From contig NZ_QLLR01000003.1 in NCBI RefSeq assembly GCF_003259615.1, positions 186,001 through 250,000 on the forward strand: DNA of 64,000 bases. The letters are read 5' to 3'. The notes under the pieces were generated by a model. The model saw nothing but the letters and a program-made list of their open reading frames with translations. It was not told where the DNA came from and searched no databases. Source of the stretch: Pedobacter cryoconitis (GTDB taxonomy: Bacteria > Bacteroidota > Bacteroidia > Sphingobacteriales > Sphingobacteriaceae). Both the position numbers and the translations under genes were made by a program. Shown piece by piece: positions 34,479 through 43,889 of this stretch (positions are counted from its first letter, which is position 1; each line of letters starts with the position of its first letter).

Positions 34479-35987
34479 ATGGAAAAGAAAGTTAGAGTAA
34501 GATTTGCGCCCAGTCCGACAGGGGGCCTTCATTTAGGCGGTGTACGCACGGCTTTATTTAATTATTTATTCGCCAAAAAACACAAAGGTACATTTGTATT
34601 GCGTGTAGAAGATACGGATCAAACCCGCTTTGTAGCCGGAGCAGAGGAATATATTGCCTCGTGTCTGGCCTGGTGTGGCATTCATCCTGATGAAAGTCCG
34701 CAGGTTGGAGGTGAATTTGCACCTTACCGTCAGAGTGAACGTAAATCAACTTATAAACAGTATGCTGATCAGTTAATTGCTGATGGGTTTGCTTACTATG
34801 CTTTTGATACTCCCGAAGAATTAGATACTAAACGTAAAGAAATTCCTAATTTTCTATATGGTCTGTCTTCCAGAATGAGTATGAGAAATTCATTAACCCT
34901 TTCTGAGCAGGAGGTTGATGCGCTGCTGAAAAATAATACACCACACGTTGTCCGCATCAAAATGCCGGCAGACGAACAGGTGTCTTTTGTAGATATGATT
35001 CGCGGACTGGTTACTTTTGAAACCAATCTTGTCGATGATAAAGTGCTTTTAAAAGCCGATGGAATGCCTACTTATCATTTAGCTGTTGTGGCAGATGACA
35101 GGGCGATGGAAATCAGCCACATCTTTAGAGGTGAGGAATGGTTACCTTCAGCGCCAGTTCACATTTTATTGTGGAAATACCTGGGCTGGGAAGATGAAAT
35201 GCCAAACTGGGCACATTTACCGCTGATCTTAAAACCAGATGGAAACGGTAAATTAAGTAAACGTGACGGTGACCGTTTAGGTTTCCCTGTTTATGCACAG
35301 AACTGGACAGACCCTAAAACCGGGGACATCACGAAAGGTTTCAAAGAACTGGGCTTTATGCCTGAGGCTTTTGTTAACTTACTGGCCATGTTAGGCTGGA
35401 ATGACGGAACTGATCAGGAACTTTTCACTATGGAAGAGCTGATTGAGAAGTTCTCTGTAGAAAGGATCAGTAAAGCAGGAGCTAAATTTGACTTTGAAAA
35501 GGCTAAATGGTATAACCACGAATGGATCAAACAGACTGATGCTGCCGGTTTGCTGCCGCTTGTTAAGCAGGAATTTGCAGCTAAGGACATCACCTTATCT
35601 GATGATGAATTTGCTTTGAAAGTGATCGGACTGATCAAAGACAGATGTAATTTATTAACTGATTTTGTAGCACAAAGTGAGTATTTCTTTAATGCCCCTG
35701 CTGTATATGATCTGCCAGCGGTACAAAGTAAATGGACAGCAGAAAAAGCGGACTTTTTTAACGCGTATATTCCAATGCTTGAAGATGGAGTACCTGCTTT
35801 AACGCTCGAAGATAAGTTCAAAGCTTTGGCGGTAGCGCATAATCTGAAACCGGGAGAATTAATGCTGCCATTCCGGATTATGCTGGTTGGCGGAAAATTT
35901 GGTCCTGGTGTTTTTGATATTGCCGTTACTTTAGGCGCTGAAAGCACAAAGAGCCGCATTTTAGCCGCATTAGCAGCTTTTGCATAA
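34479..35987 (+). CDS. gltX: Glutamyl-tRNA synthetase
   Basis: Charges tRNA-Glu in the cytosol. The start at 34479 gives MEKKVRVRFAPSPTG. Class I signatures are FAPSPTGGLHLGGVRTALFN (HIGH-type) and GKLSKRDGDRLG (KMSKS-type). It has 502 residues from this start, the usual length. Anticodon-binding helices fill the C-terminal third (from about residue 330). glnS is also present (46591-48252), so tRNA-Gln is charged directly and this enzyme should be discriminating. It is single-gene or co-transcribed with the metallopeptidase 71 bp downstream. Confidence 0.96.
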   Translation: MEKKVRVRFAPSPTGGLHLGGVRTALFNYLFAKKHKGTFVLRVEDTDQTRFVAGAEEYIASCLAWCGIHPDESPQVGGEFAPYRQSERKSTYKQYADQLIADGFAYYAFDTPEELDTKRKEIPNFLYGLSSRMSMRNSLTLSEQEVDALLKNNTPHVVRIKMPADEQVSFVDMIRGLVTFETNLVDDKVLLKADGMPTYHLAVVADDRAMEISHIFRGEEWLPSAPVHILLWKYLGWEDEMPNWAHLPLILKPDGNGKLSKRDGDRLGFPVYAQNWTDPKTGDITKGFKELGFMPEAFVNLLAMLGWNDGTDQELFTMEELIEKFSVERISKAGAKFDFEKAKWYNHEWIKQTDAAGLLPLVKQEFAAKDITLSDDEFALKVIGLIKDRCNLLTDFVAQSEYFFNAPAVYDLPAVQSKWTAEKADFFNAYIPMLEDGVPALTLEDKFKALAVAHNLKPGELMLPFRIMLVGGKFGPGVFDIAVTLGAESTKSRILAALAAFA

Positions 35988-36058
35988 GTAGAGTGTTTAT
36001 TTAAATTCAGCACAACAATTAACCTTGATATTTGTTATAACTGATTAACGCTAAAAAT

Positions 36059-36901
36059 ATGAAATGGTTCGGTAAGGATAGTGATAATGTAGAAGACGTA
36101 AGAGGCTCCTCGGGAGGAAAAACATTGTTAGGCGGTGGTATTGGCCTGATTGTCGTGCTTGTCGGAATGTTTTTTGGTACTGACCTTACCGGCCTGGTTT
36201 CCCAACTGCCTTTGGGTGAAACCCAGCAGGTTGAAGTTAAACAAGGAGCAAATACTGATCCGGAACTGAAATTTGTAAGTGGTGTACTGGCATCCACAGA
36301 ACAGGTCTGGGATGACGAGTTTAGTAAAATGGGTAAAACTTATGAGCATCCCAAGCTCACGGTATTTTCAGGAAGTGTAGAGTCTGCCTGTGGTCGTGCA
36401 GATGCTGCGGTAGGCCCCTTTTATTGTCCAGGAGATCATAAAGTGTATATTGACCTTGGTTTTTATACAGAACTGAAAGACCGCTTTGGTGCAGCAGGAG
36501 ATTTCGCACAGGCTTATGTTGTCGCACACGAAGTAGGCCATCATGTACAAAACTTATTGGGAATATCACAGAAACTGGATCGCGCACGTGGTTCCTTATC
36601 CAAAACAGAATACAATAAACTTTCTGTCAAGCTGGAATTACAGGCCGACTTTTTTGCCGGTTTATGGGCTAACCATGCACAGAAATTCAAGGATTTTCAA
36701 TTAGATCCCGGAGATTTAGAGGAAGCACTGACTGCTGCAAATGCAATTGGTGATGATAAACTACAACAACAATCCAGCGGACAGGTTGTTCCGGATGCTT
36801 TTACGCACGGAACTTCAGCGCAAAGAATGTATTGGTTCAAAAAAGGGTTTGATACCGGGGATATAAATCAGGGGGATACCTTTACCAGTAATCAGCTTTA
36901 A
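36059..36901 (+). CDS. YpfJ/KPN_02809-family neutral zinc metallopeptidase
   Basis: A 280-residue membrane protein. One N-terminal TM segment (LLGGGIGLIVVLVGMFFGTDL) follows a short charged tail. The zinc-binding motif is VVAHEVGHHVQNLLG (HExxH, about residue 160), with LELQADFFAGLWANH supplying the third ligand. YCPGDHKVYIDLGFY and TSAQRMYWFKKGFDTGD are typical for the family. The physiological substrate is unknown. Confidence 0.92.
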   Translation: MKWFGKDSDNVEDVRGSSGGKTLLGGGIGLIVVLVGMFFGTDLTGLVSQLPLGETQQVEVKQGANTDPELKFVSGVLASTEQVWDDEFSKMGKTYEHPKLTVFSGSVESACGRADAAVGPFYCPGDHKVYIDLGFYTELKDRFGAAGDFAQAYVVAHEVGHHVQNLLGISQKLDRARGSLSKTEYNKLSVKLELQADFFAGLWANHAQKFKDFQLDPGDLEEALTAANAIGDDKLQQQSSGQVVPDAFTHGTSAQRMYWFKKGFDTGDINQGDTFTSNQL

Positions 36902-36921
36902 ATTATTATTTATTCATCATA

Positions 36922-38046
36922 ATGATCCTAATTGTAGACGATACACCTGAGAATCTGATCTCACTAAAAAAAGTTCTCGAAAGACATAATTTTGAAGTCG
37001 ATACAGCTTCCTCAGGAGAAGAAGCTTTGAAAAAAGTGCTTAAAACGGCTTACGTATTAATCATATTAGATGTCCAGATGCCTGGCATGGATGGTTTTGA
37101 AGTGGCAGAAGCCATTGCAGGATACAGTAAGGCCAAAGAAACAGCCATCATCTTTTTATCTGCCGCCAATACCGAACTTAGCTTTATTACTAAAGGTTAC
37201 TCTTCAGGCGGATTAGATTATATCACCAAACCGGTAGATATTAATATTCTGCTCTTAAAGGTGAAAACCTTTTACAGGATTTATGAGCAAAGCCGCAAAC
37301 TCATAGAAATTCAGAAAACCCTGCTCGAAGAAATAGAATTCAGAAAAAGAGCGGAAAGAAAAAAGGATGAATTTATCAGTATTGCCAGCCATGAGTTAAA
37401 AACGCCTTTAACCAGTGTGAAGGGATATGTGCAATTATTGGAAAGAAGCATTGATAAAGGTGATATTCCAACGGTAAAAAAGCATTTAAGGAAAGCGCAG
37501 CTGCAATTGGATAAGCTGAGCGATCTGATTGCTGATTTACTGGATATTTCTAAAATTGAAAGTGGTAAAATGAAGTTTAATAAACAATACTTCAATCTTG
37601 ATACGCTTCTGGATGGCATTTTGGAAGTAATCCATCAATCTAATCCTGAATTTACCATTATAAAAAACGGACACATTCCTACAGAGATTTTTGCCGATGA
37701 AATGCGGATTGAACAGGTTATAGTGAATTTTCTGACCAATGCCATTAAATATGCACCGGGAACTACTGAAGTTCATATTAACGTGTCGGTCGCAGATGAC
37801 CGGGTAACAGTCGCAGTCAGGGATTTCGGAATAGGAATCGAACCAGAACAGCAGAAGAATGTCTTTGATAAATTTTACCGGGTAGAGGAAACATCTATCC
37901 ATTTCCAGGGCTTAGGAATTGGACTGTATATTTCTGCCGAAATTATTGAAAGACATGGCGGCACAGTAGGTGTAAATAGTATTTTAGGAGAGGGATCTGA
38001 ATTTTACTTCAATATCCCTTTAATTTCAACAACAGAGACAGCTTAA
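36922..38046 (+). CDS. Response regulator-histidine kinase hybrid (REC-HisKA-HATPase)
   Basis: A soluble 374-residue protein, first of a six-gene signalling cluster. The N-terminal receiver has the acidic pocket ILIVDDTPEN, the phospho-acceptor Asp50 in LIILDVQMPGMDGF and YITKPVDI. After a short linker the kinase core has His157 in ASHELKTPLTSVKGYVQ. The ATPase lobe has TNAIKYAPGT, RDFGIGIEP and GLGIGLYIS. REC-first kinases often receive phosphate from another kinase and then signal onward. The next gene starts 17 bp later. Confidence 0.9.
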   Translation: MILIVDDTPENLISLKKVLERHNFEVDTASSGEEALKKVLKTAYVLIILDVQMPGMDGFEVAEAIAGYSKAKETAIIFLSAANTELSFITKGYSSGGLDYITKPVDINILLLKVKTFYRIYEQSRKLIEIQKTLLEEIEFRKRAERKKDEFISIASHELKTPLTSVKGYVQLLERSIDKGDIPTVKKHLRKAQLQLDKLSDLIADLLDISKIESGKMKFNKQYFNLDTLLDGILEVIHQSNPEFTIIKNGHIPTEIFADEMRIEQVIVNFLTNAIKYAPGTTEVHINVSVADDRVTVAVRDFGIGIEPEQQKNVFDKFYRVEETSIHFQGLGIGLYISAEIIERHGGTVGVNSILGEGSEFYFNIPLISTTETA

Positions 38047-38062
38047 AAAATATTTCCTTTTT

Positions 38063-41000
38063 ATGATCAAGAAAACATTAAAAAATAACCTGCGCTTTGG
38101 ATTAGGGTTATCTTTGTTATTGCTTTTTATCAGTTCATTTGCTTCTTATGTAAGTATCCGAAACCTGATTAAAAACTCAGACCTGGTTTCTCACAGTAAC
38201 GCTGTAATCCGGCATACAGATGGTGTTTTATCTGTTTTAAAAGATGCTGAAACCGGTCAGCGGGGATTTTTGTTAACAGGGGATGAAGTATTTCTTGAAC
38301 CCTATAACGGAGCAAAAGCTGAAGCAGTTCTTTTGCTGGATACCTTACAACGTCAAACTACAGATAATTCTGCACAGCAGGTTAATATCAATAAGCTGAG
38401 GGAAATTATTGAGGGTCGTTTAGGTATCCTTGAAAAAACTATAGCGATTAAAAAGAAAGGGGGATCTGTAAGCATTGGAGATTTGCTTACCGGTAAGGCG
38501 TATATGGATAAAGCCAGGACCGTCATCAAAACAATGCAGGGCGAAGAACAGAACCTGCTGGCTTCGCGGACTGCAAGTCAGGGCAGACTGGCTGATTTCA
38601 CTCCGATTTTAATCATTCTGGCAGCAGTTCTTGCCATTTTAATCACCATCTTCTTTTACCGCAGGGTGTCAAAAGATTTCGATGCAAGAATCCAATTACA
38701 ACAAGAACTGGAAGAAACCAATAAAGAAGTCGATCGACGTATTCAGGTCATTCAGGATATAGCTGCTCAGATTTCCAGTGGAAATTATCAGATCAGGCTT
38801 GATGCTGCGGCAGAAGATAGCTTGGGCCGATTAACGGTATCTCTGAATTCAATGGCCGAATCTCTACAGTATTCTTTCTCTTTACTGGCTGACAAAGAAT
38901 GGCTGCAGTCTGGTATTGCAAACCTGAATGATAAAATGGTTGGCGAGAAAAACGTAGAAATGCTGGCCAATGATATTTTAGAAAATATCATTCAGCACAC
39001 CAATTCTCATGTAGCAGCTTTTTATCTTTTAGAAAATGACCGTGAACTGCATATAGCAGGAAGTTATGCCTTGTTAGCAGATCAGCGGAAGGAAACGCTG
39101 AAAGAAGGAGAAGGATTGGTTGGCCAGGTATTGAAATCAGGCAAACAGATTTTGCTGAATGATATTCCTGATGGAGAACTGACTATCAGTTATGCAGCAG
39201 GAAATACGAAACCTAAAAATATTGTTGCAGTGCCTGTTATCAGGGATAATGTGATTGTTGGTGTAATGGAATTTGGCTCTTTGAACACTTTTAGTCAATT
39301 GCAGCTCGACTTTTTCAATAACATTGCGACCAATATCGGTGTAGCCGTTCATGTGGCTCAGAATCGTAAGAAATTGCAGGAATTCCTGGAAGAGACACAA
39401 GCGCAAGCAGAAGAATTACAAGCGCAACATAGTGAACTGGAAGGCCTGAATGCGGAATTAGAAGCGCAGACTCAAAAGATCCAAACCTCAGAAGAAGAAC
39501 TTCGGGTACAACAGGAAGAGCTTTTACAAAGCAACCAGGAACTCGAAGAAAGAACAACCTTACTGGAAGAGAAAAACCAGATGATCCATGAGCATAATGT
39601 GGAGATTCAGCAGAAATCTGAGCAGCTGGAACAAAGCACAAAATATAAGTCGGAATTCCTGGCGAACATGTCTCATGAATTAAGAACGCCATTAAATTCG
39701 ATTCTGCTGCTCTCTAAATTAATGTCTGATAACGAAGAACTGGACCCGGAATATATCGAATATGCCGAGGTTATTCAAAGTTCAGGACAAGGGTTATTAG
39801 GATTGATTGATGAGATCCTTGATCTTTCTAAAATTGAAGCAGGGAAAATGAAGCTGGAACTGGCAGATATTAGTCTGAATGAAGTGTCTTCAGATATGCG
39901 TTCTTTATTCAACCCGATAGCGAAAAACAAGCATCTTGAATTTAAGATCGAGCAAGGTAGCGAGTTACCCACGCTTTATACCGATAAAATGCGCCTGGAA
40001 CAGATTTTAAAGAATTTATTGTCCAATGCAATTAAGTTTACAGCTAAGGGAAGTGTAACCTTAAATATCCATAGTGATCAGGCAAACAATGCCATGATCT
40101 TTAAAGTAACGGATACCGGAATTGGTATTCCTGCAGCGAAACAGGGACTGGTTTTTGAAGCTTTTCAGCAGGCAGACGGGTCTACCAGGAGGAAGTTTGG
40201 CGGAACAGGGCTTGGACTTTCTATCAGCAGGGAACTGGCTAAGTTATTGGGTGGTGAAATTGAATTGACAAGTGCAGAAAACACAGGCAGTACATTTATC
40301 CTTACTTTGCCTATCGATGGTATTGCGGCCGAACTCGAAGAAGAAATTCATGCAACCTATGACTATAGCGACGTTGAGGTTGTTGAAAAACAGGGAATAC
40401 CGTTGCCTGAACGCTTTACCGTAGACCATATTCCGCAGGAAATTGAAGATGACCGTGCAACCATTGTCAAAGGAGATAAAGTGATCCTGATTATTGAGGA
40501 TGATACTTCTTTTGCCAAGGCACTGTTAACCTTTACCCGCAAAAGAAATTATAAAGGGGTAGTTGCGGTAAGAGGTGATATTGGAATTGAACTGGCAAAT
40601 CACTTTAAACCACTGGCAATCCTGCTGGATATACAGCTGCCCGTAAAAGATGGCTGGCAGGTAATGGAAGAGCTGAAAGCGAATCCGGCAACAAGACCTA
40701 TCCCTGTACATATCATGTCTTCTTTAGAAGTTAAAAAGGAAAGCTTGTTAAAAGGGGCTGTTGACTTTATCAATAAACCAGTTGCCCTGGAACATATGCA
40801 GCAAATCTTTCAAAAGCTGGAGTATGCTTTAAGCCGTCACCCTAAAAAGGTGTTGATTGTAGAAGAAAATCAGCAGCATGCCAAAGCCTTGAGTTATTTC
40901 TTAAGTAACCATGCCATACAAACCGAGGTCGTAAATAATGTTGCACAGAGTGTTGATGCCCTGCAGCGCAAAGAAGTGGATTGTGTAATTCTGGATATGG

Positions 41001-41656
41001 GTATTCCGGATAAAAATGCTTACCTGACTTTGGAAACGATTAAAAAGAGCGAAGGATTAGAGAATCTTCCAATCATTATTTTCACAGGTAAAAACCTCTC
41101 TCAGGGAGAAGAACGCAGAATTAAGCAATACGCAGATTCTATTGTCGTAAAAACAGCGCATTCTTATCAGCGTATTCTGGATGAAGCGGGTCTTTTTCTG
41201 CATTTGGTAGAAGAAAAATCTGTAGAGAGCAAAGCAAAAAAAGCGACTGAAACGCTGGGCGGCCTTTATGAAGTACTGCACAATAAAACCGTGTTGATTG
41301 CCGATGATGATGTAAGGAACATTTTTTCCCTGACCAAAGCATTGGAACAACATAAGATGAAAGTCCTGGCCGCTACTGACGGAAAAGAAGCGCTGCAATT
41401 GCTTAAAGAGAATCCATCGGTAGATCTTGTGCTGATGGACATGATGATGCCGGAAATGGACGGCTATGAAAGCACGAAAGAAATCAGAAAAATAAGCGCG
41501 TTTAAACAATTACCTATTTTGGCTGTTACCGCGAAAGCAATGATGGGAGATCGGGAAAAATGTATCGCTGCCGGTGCATCCGACTATATCTCCAAGCCGG
41601 TCGATGTGGATCAGCTGATTTCGTTATTACGCGTATGGCTTTATGATAAAAACTAA
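38063..41656 (+). CDS. CHASE3-HAMP-GAF hybrid histidine kinase with three receiver domains
   Basis: A 1197-residue membrane kinase. TM1 (FGLGLSLLLLFISSFASYV) and TM2 (about residues 180-202) flank a periplasmic CHASE3 domain identified by DAETGQRGFLLTGDE. A HAMP-like segment, a GAF domain (about 290-440) and a Glu/Gln-rich coiled coil (about 440-525) lead to His538 in NMSHELRTPLNSILLL and an ATPase lobe (DTGIGIP, GGTGLGLSIS). Three receivers follow with Asp856 (LLDIQLPVKDGW), Asp978 (LDMGIPDKNA) and Asp1126 (LMDMMMPEMDGY). REC2 begins VLIVEENQ, lacking one of the normal acidic pocket residues, so it may be a weak or non-phosphorylated receiver. Three receivers allow branching to the CheR/CheB/REC genes downstream. 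Confidence 0.92.
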   Translation: MIKKTLKNNLRFGLGLSLLLLFISSFASYVSIRNLIKNSDLVSHSNAVIRHTDGVLSVLKDAETGQRGFLLTGDEVFLEPYNGAKAEAVLLLDTLQRQTTDNSAQQVNINKLREIIEGRLGILEKTIAIKKKGGSVSIGDLLTGKAYMDKARTVIKTMQGEEQNLLASRTASQGRLADFTPILIILAAVLAILITIFFYRRVSKDFDARIQLQQELEETNKEVDRRIQVIQDIAAQISSGNYQIRLDAAAEDSLGRLTVSLNSMAESLQYSFSLLADKEWLQSGIANLNDKMVGEKNVEMLANDILENIIQHTNSHVAAFYLLENDRELHIAGSYALLADQRKETLKEGEGLVGQVLKSGKQILLNDIPDGELTISYAAGNTKPKNIVAVPVIRDNVIVGVMEFGSLNTFSQLQLDFFNNIATNIGVAVHVAQNRKKLQEFLEETQAQAEELQAQHSELEGLNAELEAQTQKIQTSEEELRVQQEELLQSNQELEERTTLLEEKNQMIHEHNVEIQQKSEQLEQSTKYKSEFLANMSHELRTPLNSILLLSKLMSDNEELDPEYIEYAEVIQSSGQGLLGLIDEILDLSKIEAGKMKLELADISLNEVSSDMRSLFNPIAKNKHLEFKIEQGSELPTLYTDKMRLEQILKNLLSNAIKFTAKGSVTLNIHSDQANNAMIFKVTDTGIGIPAAKQGLVFEAFQQADGSTRRKFGGTGLGLSISRELAKLLGGEIELTSAENTGSTFILTLPIDGIAAELEEEIHATYDYSDVEVVEKQGIPLPERFTVDHIPQEIEDDRATIVKGDKVILIIEDDTSFAKALLTFTRKRNYKGVVAVRGDIGIELANHFKPLAILLDIQLPVKDGWQVMEELKANPATRPIPVHIMSSLEVKKESLLKGAVDFINKPVALEHMQQIFQKLEYALSRHPKKVLIVEENQQHAKALSYFLSNHAIQTEVVNNVAQSVDALQRKEVDCVILDMGIPDKNAYLTLETIKKSEGLENLPIIIFTGKNLSQGEERRIKQYADSIVVKTAHSYQRILDEAGLFLHLVEEKSVESKAKKATETLGGLYEVLHNKTVLIADDDVRNIFSLTKALEQHKMKVLAATDGKEALQLLKENPSVDLVLMDMMMPEMDGYESTKEIRKISAFKQLPILAVTAKAMMGDREKCIAAGASDYISKPVDVDQLISLLRVWLYDKN

Positions 41657-41678
41657 AAAAACCACCATGTTTTAAGGT

Positions 41679-42050
41679 ATGGAAAAGAAGAGAAAAGTAT
41701 TAATAATAGATGACGATAACAGGAATATCTTTGCTTTAAAGGCAGTATTAAAAGCTAAAGGTTATCAATGCGTTTCGGCAATTGGTGGGGAAGAAGGCTT
41801 ACAATTGCTGGAAGAGCAAAAAGATATTGCAGTGGTGTTAATGGATATGATGATGCCTGGAATGGACGGATATGAAGCCATGGCACTCATGAGTAAAGAC
41901 CCTGAATTAAAAGAAATCCCCGTTATTGCTGTGACAGCGCAGGCGATGCTTGGAGATAAAGAACGCTGCCTGAATGCAGGCGCGGTCGGTTATGTATCCA
42001 AGCCAATTAATGTAGACAGCCTAACCGATTTATTAGTTAAATATATTTAG
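41679..42050 (+). CDS. Single-domain response regulator
   Basis: A 123-residue receiver with no output domain. Acidic pocket VLIIDDDNRN, Asp56 in VLMDMMMPGMDGYEA, Thr/Ser in IAVTAQAM and YVSKPINVD. It closely resembles the third receiver of the preceding kinase and may be its soluble phosphate acceptor. Its stop TAG is directly followed by the CheR ATG with no spacer. Confidence 0.92.
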   Translation: MEKKRKVLIIDDDNRNIFALKAVLKAKGYQCVSAIGGEEGLQLLEEQKDIAVVLMDMMMPGMDGYEAMALMSKDPELKEIPVIAVTAQAMLGDKERCLNAGAVGYVSKPINVDSLTDLLVKYI

Positions 42051-42878
42051 ATGAGCCAGGAATTATCTGTAATTACTGACGAGCAGGTAGAAATCCTGCT
42101 CGCAGATTTGCTGGAACATTACGGATATGATTTTACAGGTTATTCCAAAGCATCTATTAAAAGGAGAATACTCAGATTGTACTCTCTGGATAAGCAGGTA
42201 AGTTTTGCTGAGTTCCGGTATACTATAAATAATGATACCACTTATTTTAAAAGGTTTGTAGAGCAGATTACAGTTAATGTAACCGAAATGTTCAGAGATC
42301 CGGGGTTTTTCAAGACCCTGAGGGATGTGGTACTGCCTAAGCTTGGCACTTATCCTTTTATAAGGATTTGGCTGGCCGGCTGTTCAACTGGTGAAGAAGC
42401 CTATTCTATTTCCATTATTCTGAAGGAACTGAATCTATTGCATAAGTCTTTAATTTATGCAACAGACCTGAATCCTGTTGTTTTAGAAAAAGCTGCACAG
42501 GGAATGTTTGCCATGAGTCAGATGAAACAATATTCGGAGAATTATATTTTATCGGGTGGTGCAAAAGATTTTTCGAGTTACTATACAGCTAACTATTCTC
42601 TGGCAAAGTTTAGTGATGATTTAAAAAGCAGGCTGATTTTTTCTACACATAATCTGGTTTCTGACCATTCTTTTAATGAATTTCAGCTAATTTTGTGTCG
42701 TAATGTCCTGATTTACTTTGACCGGGACTTACAGCATAAAGTTTTGAATCTTTTTGATGAAAGCCTGGAGGGTCTTGGTTATCTTGCTTTAGGAAGTAAG
42801 GAGACGCTGGATTTTTCCCCGCTCTCGAAAAACTATAAGCGGGTTCCCGCAGAAAAAATCTGGAGGAAAGTAAGTTAA
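42051..42878 (+). CDS. CheR-type protein-glutamate methyltransferase
   Basis: SAM-dependent methyltransferase that methylates glutamates of chemoreceptors. N-terminal all-alpha domain (about residues 1-75, TGYSKASIKRRILRL), then the Rossmann-like catalytic domain with NVTEMFRDPGFFKTLR, FIRIWLAGCSTGEEAYSISI (SAM binding, with CSTGEE) and NLLCR-like LILCRNVLIYFD. The 275 residues match CheR. It has no receptor gene nearby. Its TAA overlaps the CheB ATG by one base (TAATG). Confidence 0.93.
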   Translation: MSQELSVITDEQVEILLADLLEHYGYDFTGYSKASIKRRILRLYSLDKQVSFAEFRYTINNDTTYFKRFVEQITVNVTEMFRDPGFFKTLRDVVLPKLGTYPFIRIWLAGCSTGEEAYSISIILKELNLLHKSLIYATDLNPVVLEKAAQGMFAMSQMKQYSENYILSGGAKDFSSYYTANYSLAKFSDDLKSRLIFSTHNLVSDHSFNEFQLILCRNVLIYFDRDLQHKVLNLFDESLEGLGYLALGSKETLDFSPLSKNYKRVPAEKIWRKVS

Positions 42879-43441
42879 TGAAAGACTGTGAGGCATTAAT
42901 AATAGGAGGCTCTGCCGGAAGTCTGGACGTACTGTTAAAAGTACTGCCAGGACTCAACCCTGCGCTTGGTTTTCCCATTATTATTGTAGTACACAGAAAA
43001 CACGGAGCAGACTCCCTGTTACCAGAATTACTTTCAGGAAGAACCAGCCTGATTGTGAAAGAAATTGATGAAAAAGAGCCGATTCTGGCGGGCACAATTT
43101 ACGTTGCACCATCAGATTATCATACATTGATCGAAAAAGACAAGAGTTTTTCACTCGATTATTCAGAAAAAATAAATTATTCCCGTCCGGCAATTGATGC
43201 AACTTTCCAAACAGCTGCCGAAGTTTACAGAACTAAATTAGTATGCTTATTGCTCTCTGGGTCCAATTCTGACGGGGTAAACGGATTAATTAGTGTCAAA
43301 GCCTGGGGTGGAATTACCGCGATTCAAGACCCCGCGACGGCCCAGGTTTCTTACATGCCGCAGCAAGCGGCCCTTCATGCTAAAATAGATTACACTTTAC
43401 GCATTGAAGATATGACAGAATTCATAAATTTGTTGTCCTAA
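42878..43441 (+). CDS. CheB-type methylesterase domain without receiver
   Basis: Removes methyl groups from, or deamidates, receptor glutamates. Only the catalytic domain is present (187 residues). The triad is visible: Ser in IIGGSAGSLDVL, His in IVVHRKHGAD and Asp in GSNSDGVNGLI. Canonical CheB has an N-terminal receiver that gates activity; here that part is missing, and receiver proteins on both sides (41679, 43455) may supply it separately. Coupled to cheR by the TAATG overlap. Confidence 0.92.
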   Translation: MKDCEALIIGGSAGSLDVLLKVLPGLNPALGFPIIIVVHRKHGADSLLPELLSGRTSLIVKEIDEKEPILAGTIYVAPSDYHTLIEKDKSFSLDYSEKINYSRPAIDATFQTAAEVYRTKLVCLLLSGSNSDGVNGLISVKAWGGITAIQDPATAQVSYMPQQAALHAKIDYTLRIEDMTEFINLLS

Positions 43442-43454
43442 TCTATACTCTTAA

Positions 43455-43823
43455 ATGGCCGAGCAAAAAAAAGTATTCATTTTTGATGATAATACCGACA
43501 TACTTGAATTATGTACCTTTATTCTGGAGGATGCAGGTTATGAAATCAAAACCTCTTCTACTTCGAATAATATCATAGAACAGGTTATGGCCTATATCCC
43601 GGATATTATCTTTATGGATAACTGGTTACCTGACGTAGGTGGTATTGATGCCACCAGAGCGCTAAAAAGTGATGAAAAACTAAAGAATATCCCTGTCATC
43701 TATTTTTCTGCCAATAATGATGTAATGTCTCTGGCAGATGAGGCTGGCGCAGATGGTTATTTGTCTAAACCTTTCGATATTCAGGAACTGGAAAATATCA
43801 TTCTGAAACATCTTCCTGCCTAA
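43455..43823 (+). CDS. Single-domain response regulator
   Basis: A 122-residue stand-alone receiver closing the signalling operon, 13 bp after cheB. Acidic pocket VFIFDDNTD, Asp55 in IIFMDNWLPDVGG, Ser/Thr in VIYFSANND and LSKPFDIQ. Sequence differs from the receiver at 41679, so the two probably have different partners. A strong hairpin terminator follows at 43837-43877. Confidence 0.92.
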   Translation: MAEQKKVFIFDDNTDILELCTFILEDAGYEIKTSSTSNNIIEQVMAYIPDIIFMDNWLPDVGGIDATRALKSDEKLKNIPVIYFSANNDVMSLADEAGADGYLSKPFDIQELENIILKHLPA

Positions 43824-43836
43824 ACATCTTTAAAAG

Positions 43837-43877
43837 AAAAGGCCGTCGTACTATTTTTTAGTATGACGGCCTTTTTT
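43837..43877. terminator. Terminator of the signalling operon (bidirectional)
   Basis: AAAAGGCCGTCGTACTA (43837-43853) pairs with TAGTATGACGGCCTTTT (43859-43875) with one G-T mismatch. T and A runs flank the stem, so it can also end the convergent minus-strand peptidase gene. Confidence 0.9.
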
Positions 43878-43889
43878 ATGTGGGATTGG

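Noticed and set aside
35414..36013. Long antisense open frame (199 codons) opposite the gltX 3' half
   Set aside because: It mirrors the codon periodicity of gltX, is low-complexity (Ser/Ala/Leu-rich), has no family motif, and gltX is certain.
39315..39692. Antisense frame of 125 codons opposite the hybrid kinase coiled coil
   Set aside because: Arises from the repetitive Glu/Gln-coding DNA on the sense strand. No motif or start context supports it.
41057..41509. Antisense frame of 150 codons opposite the hybrid kinase receivers
   Set aside because: Phe/His-rich antisense shadow of receiver-domain codons.
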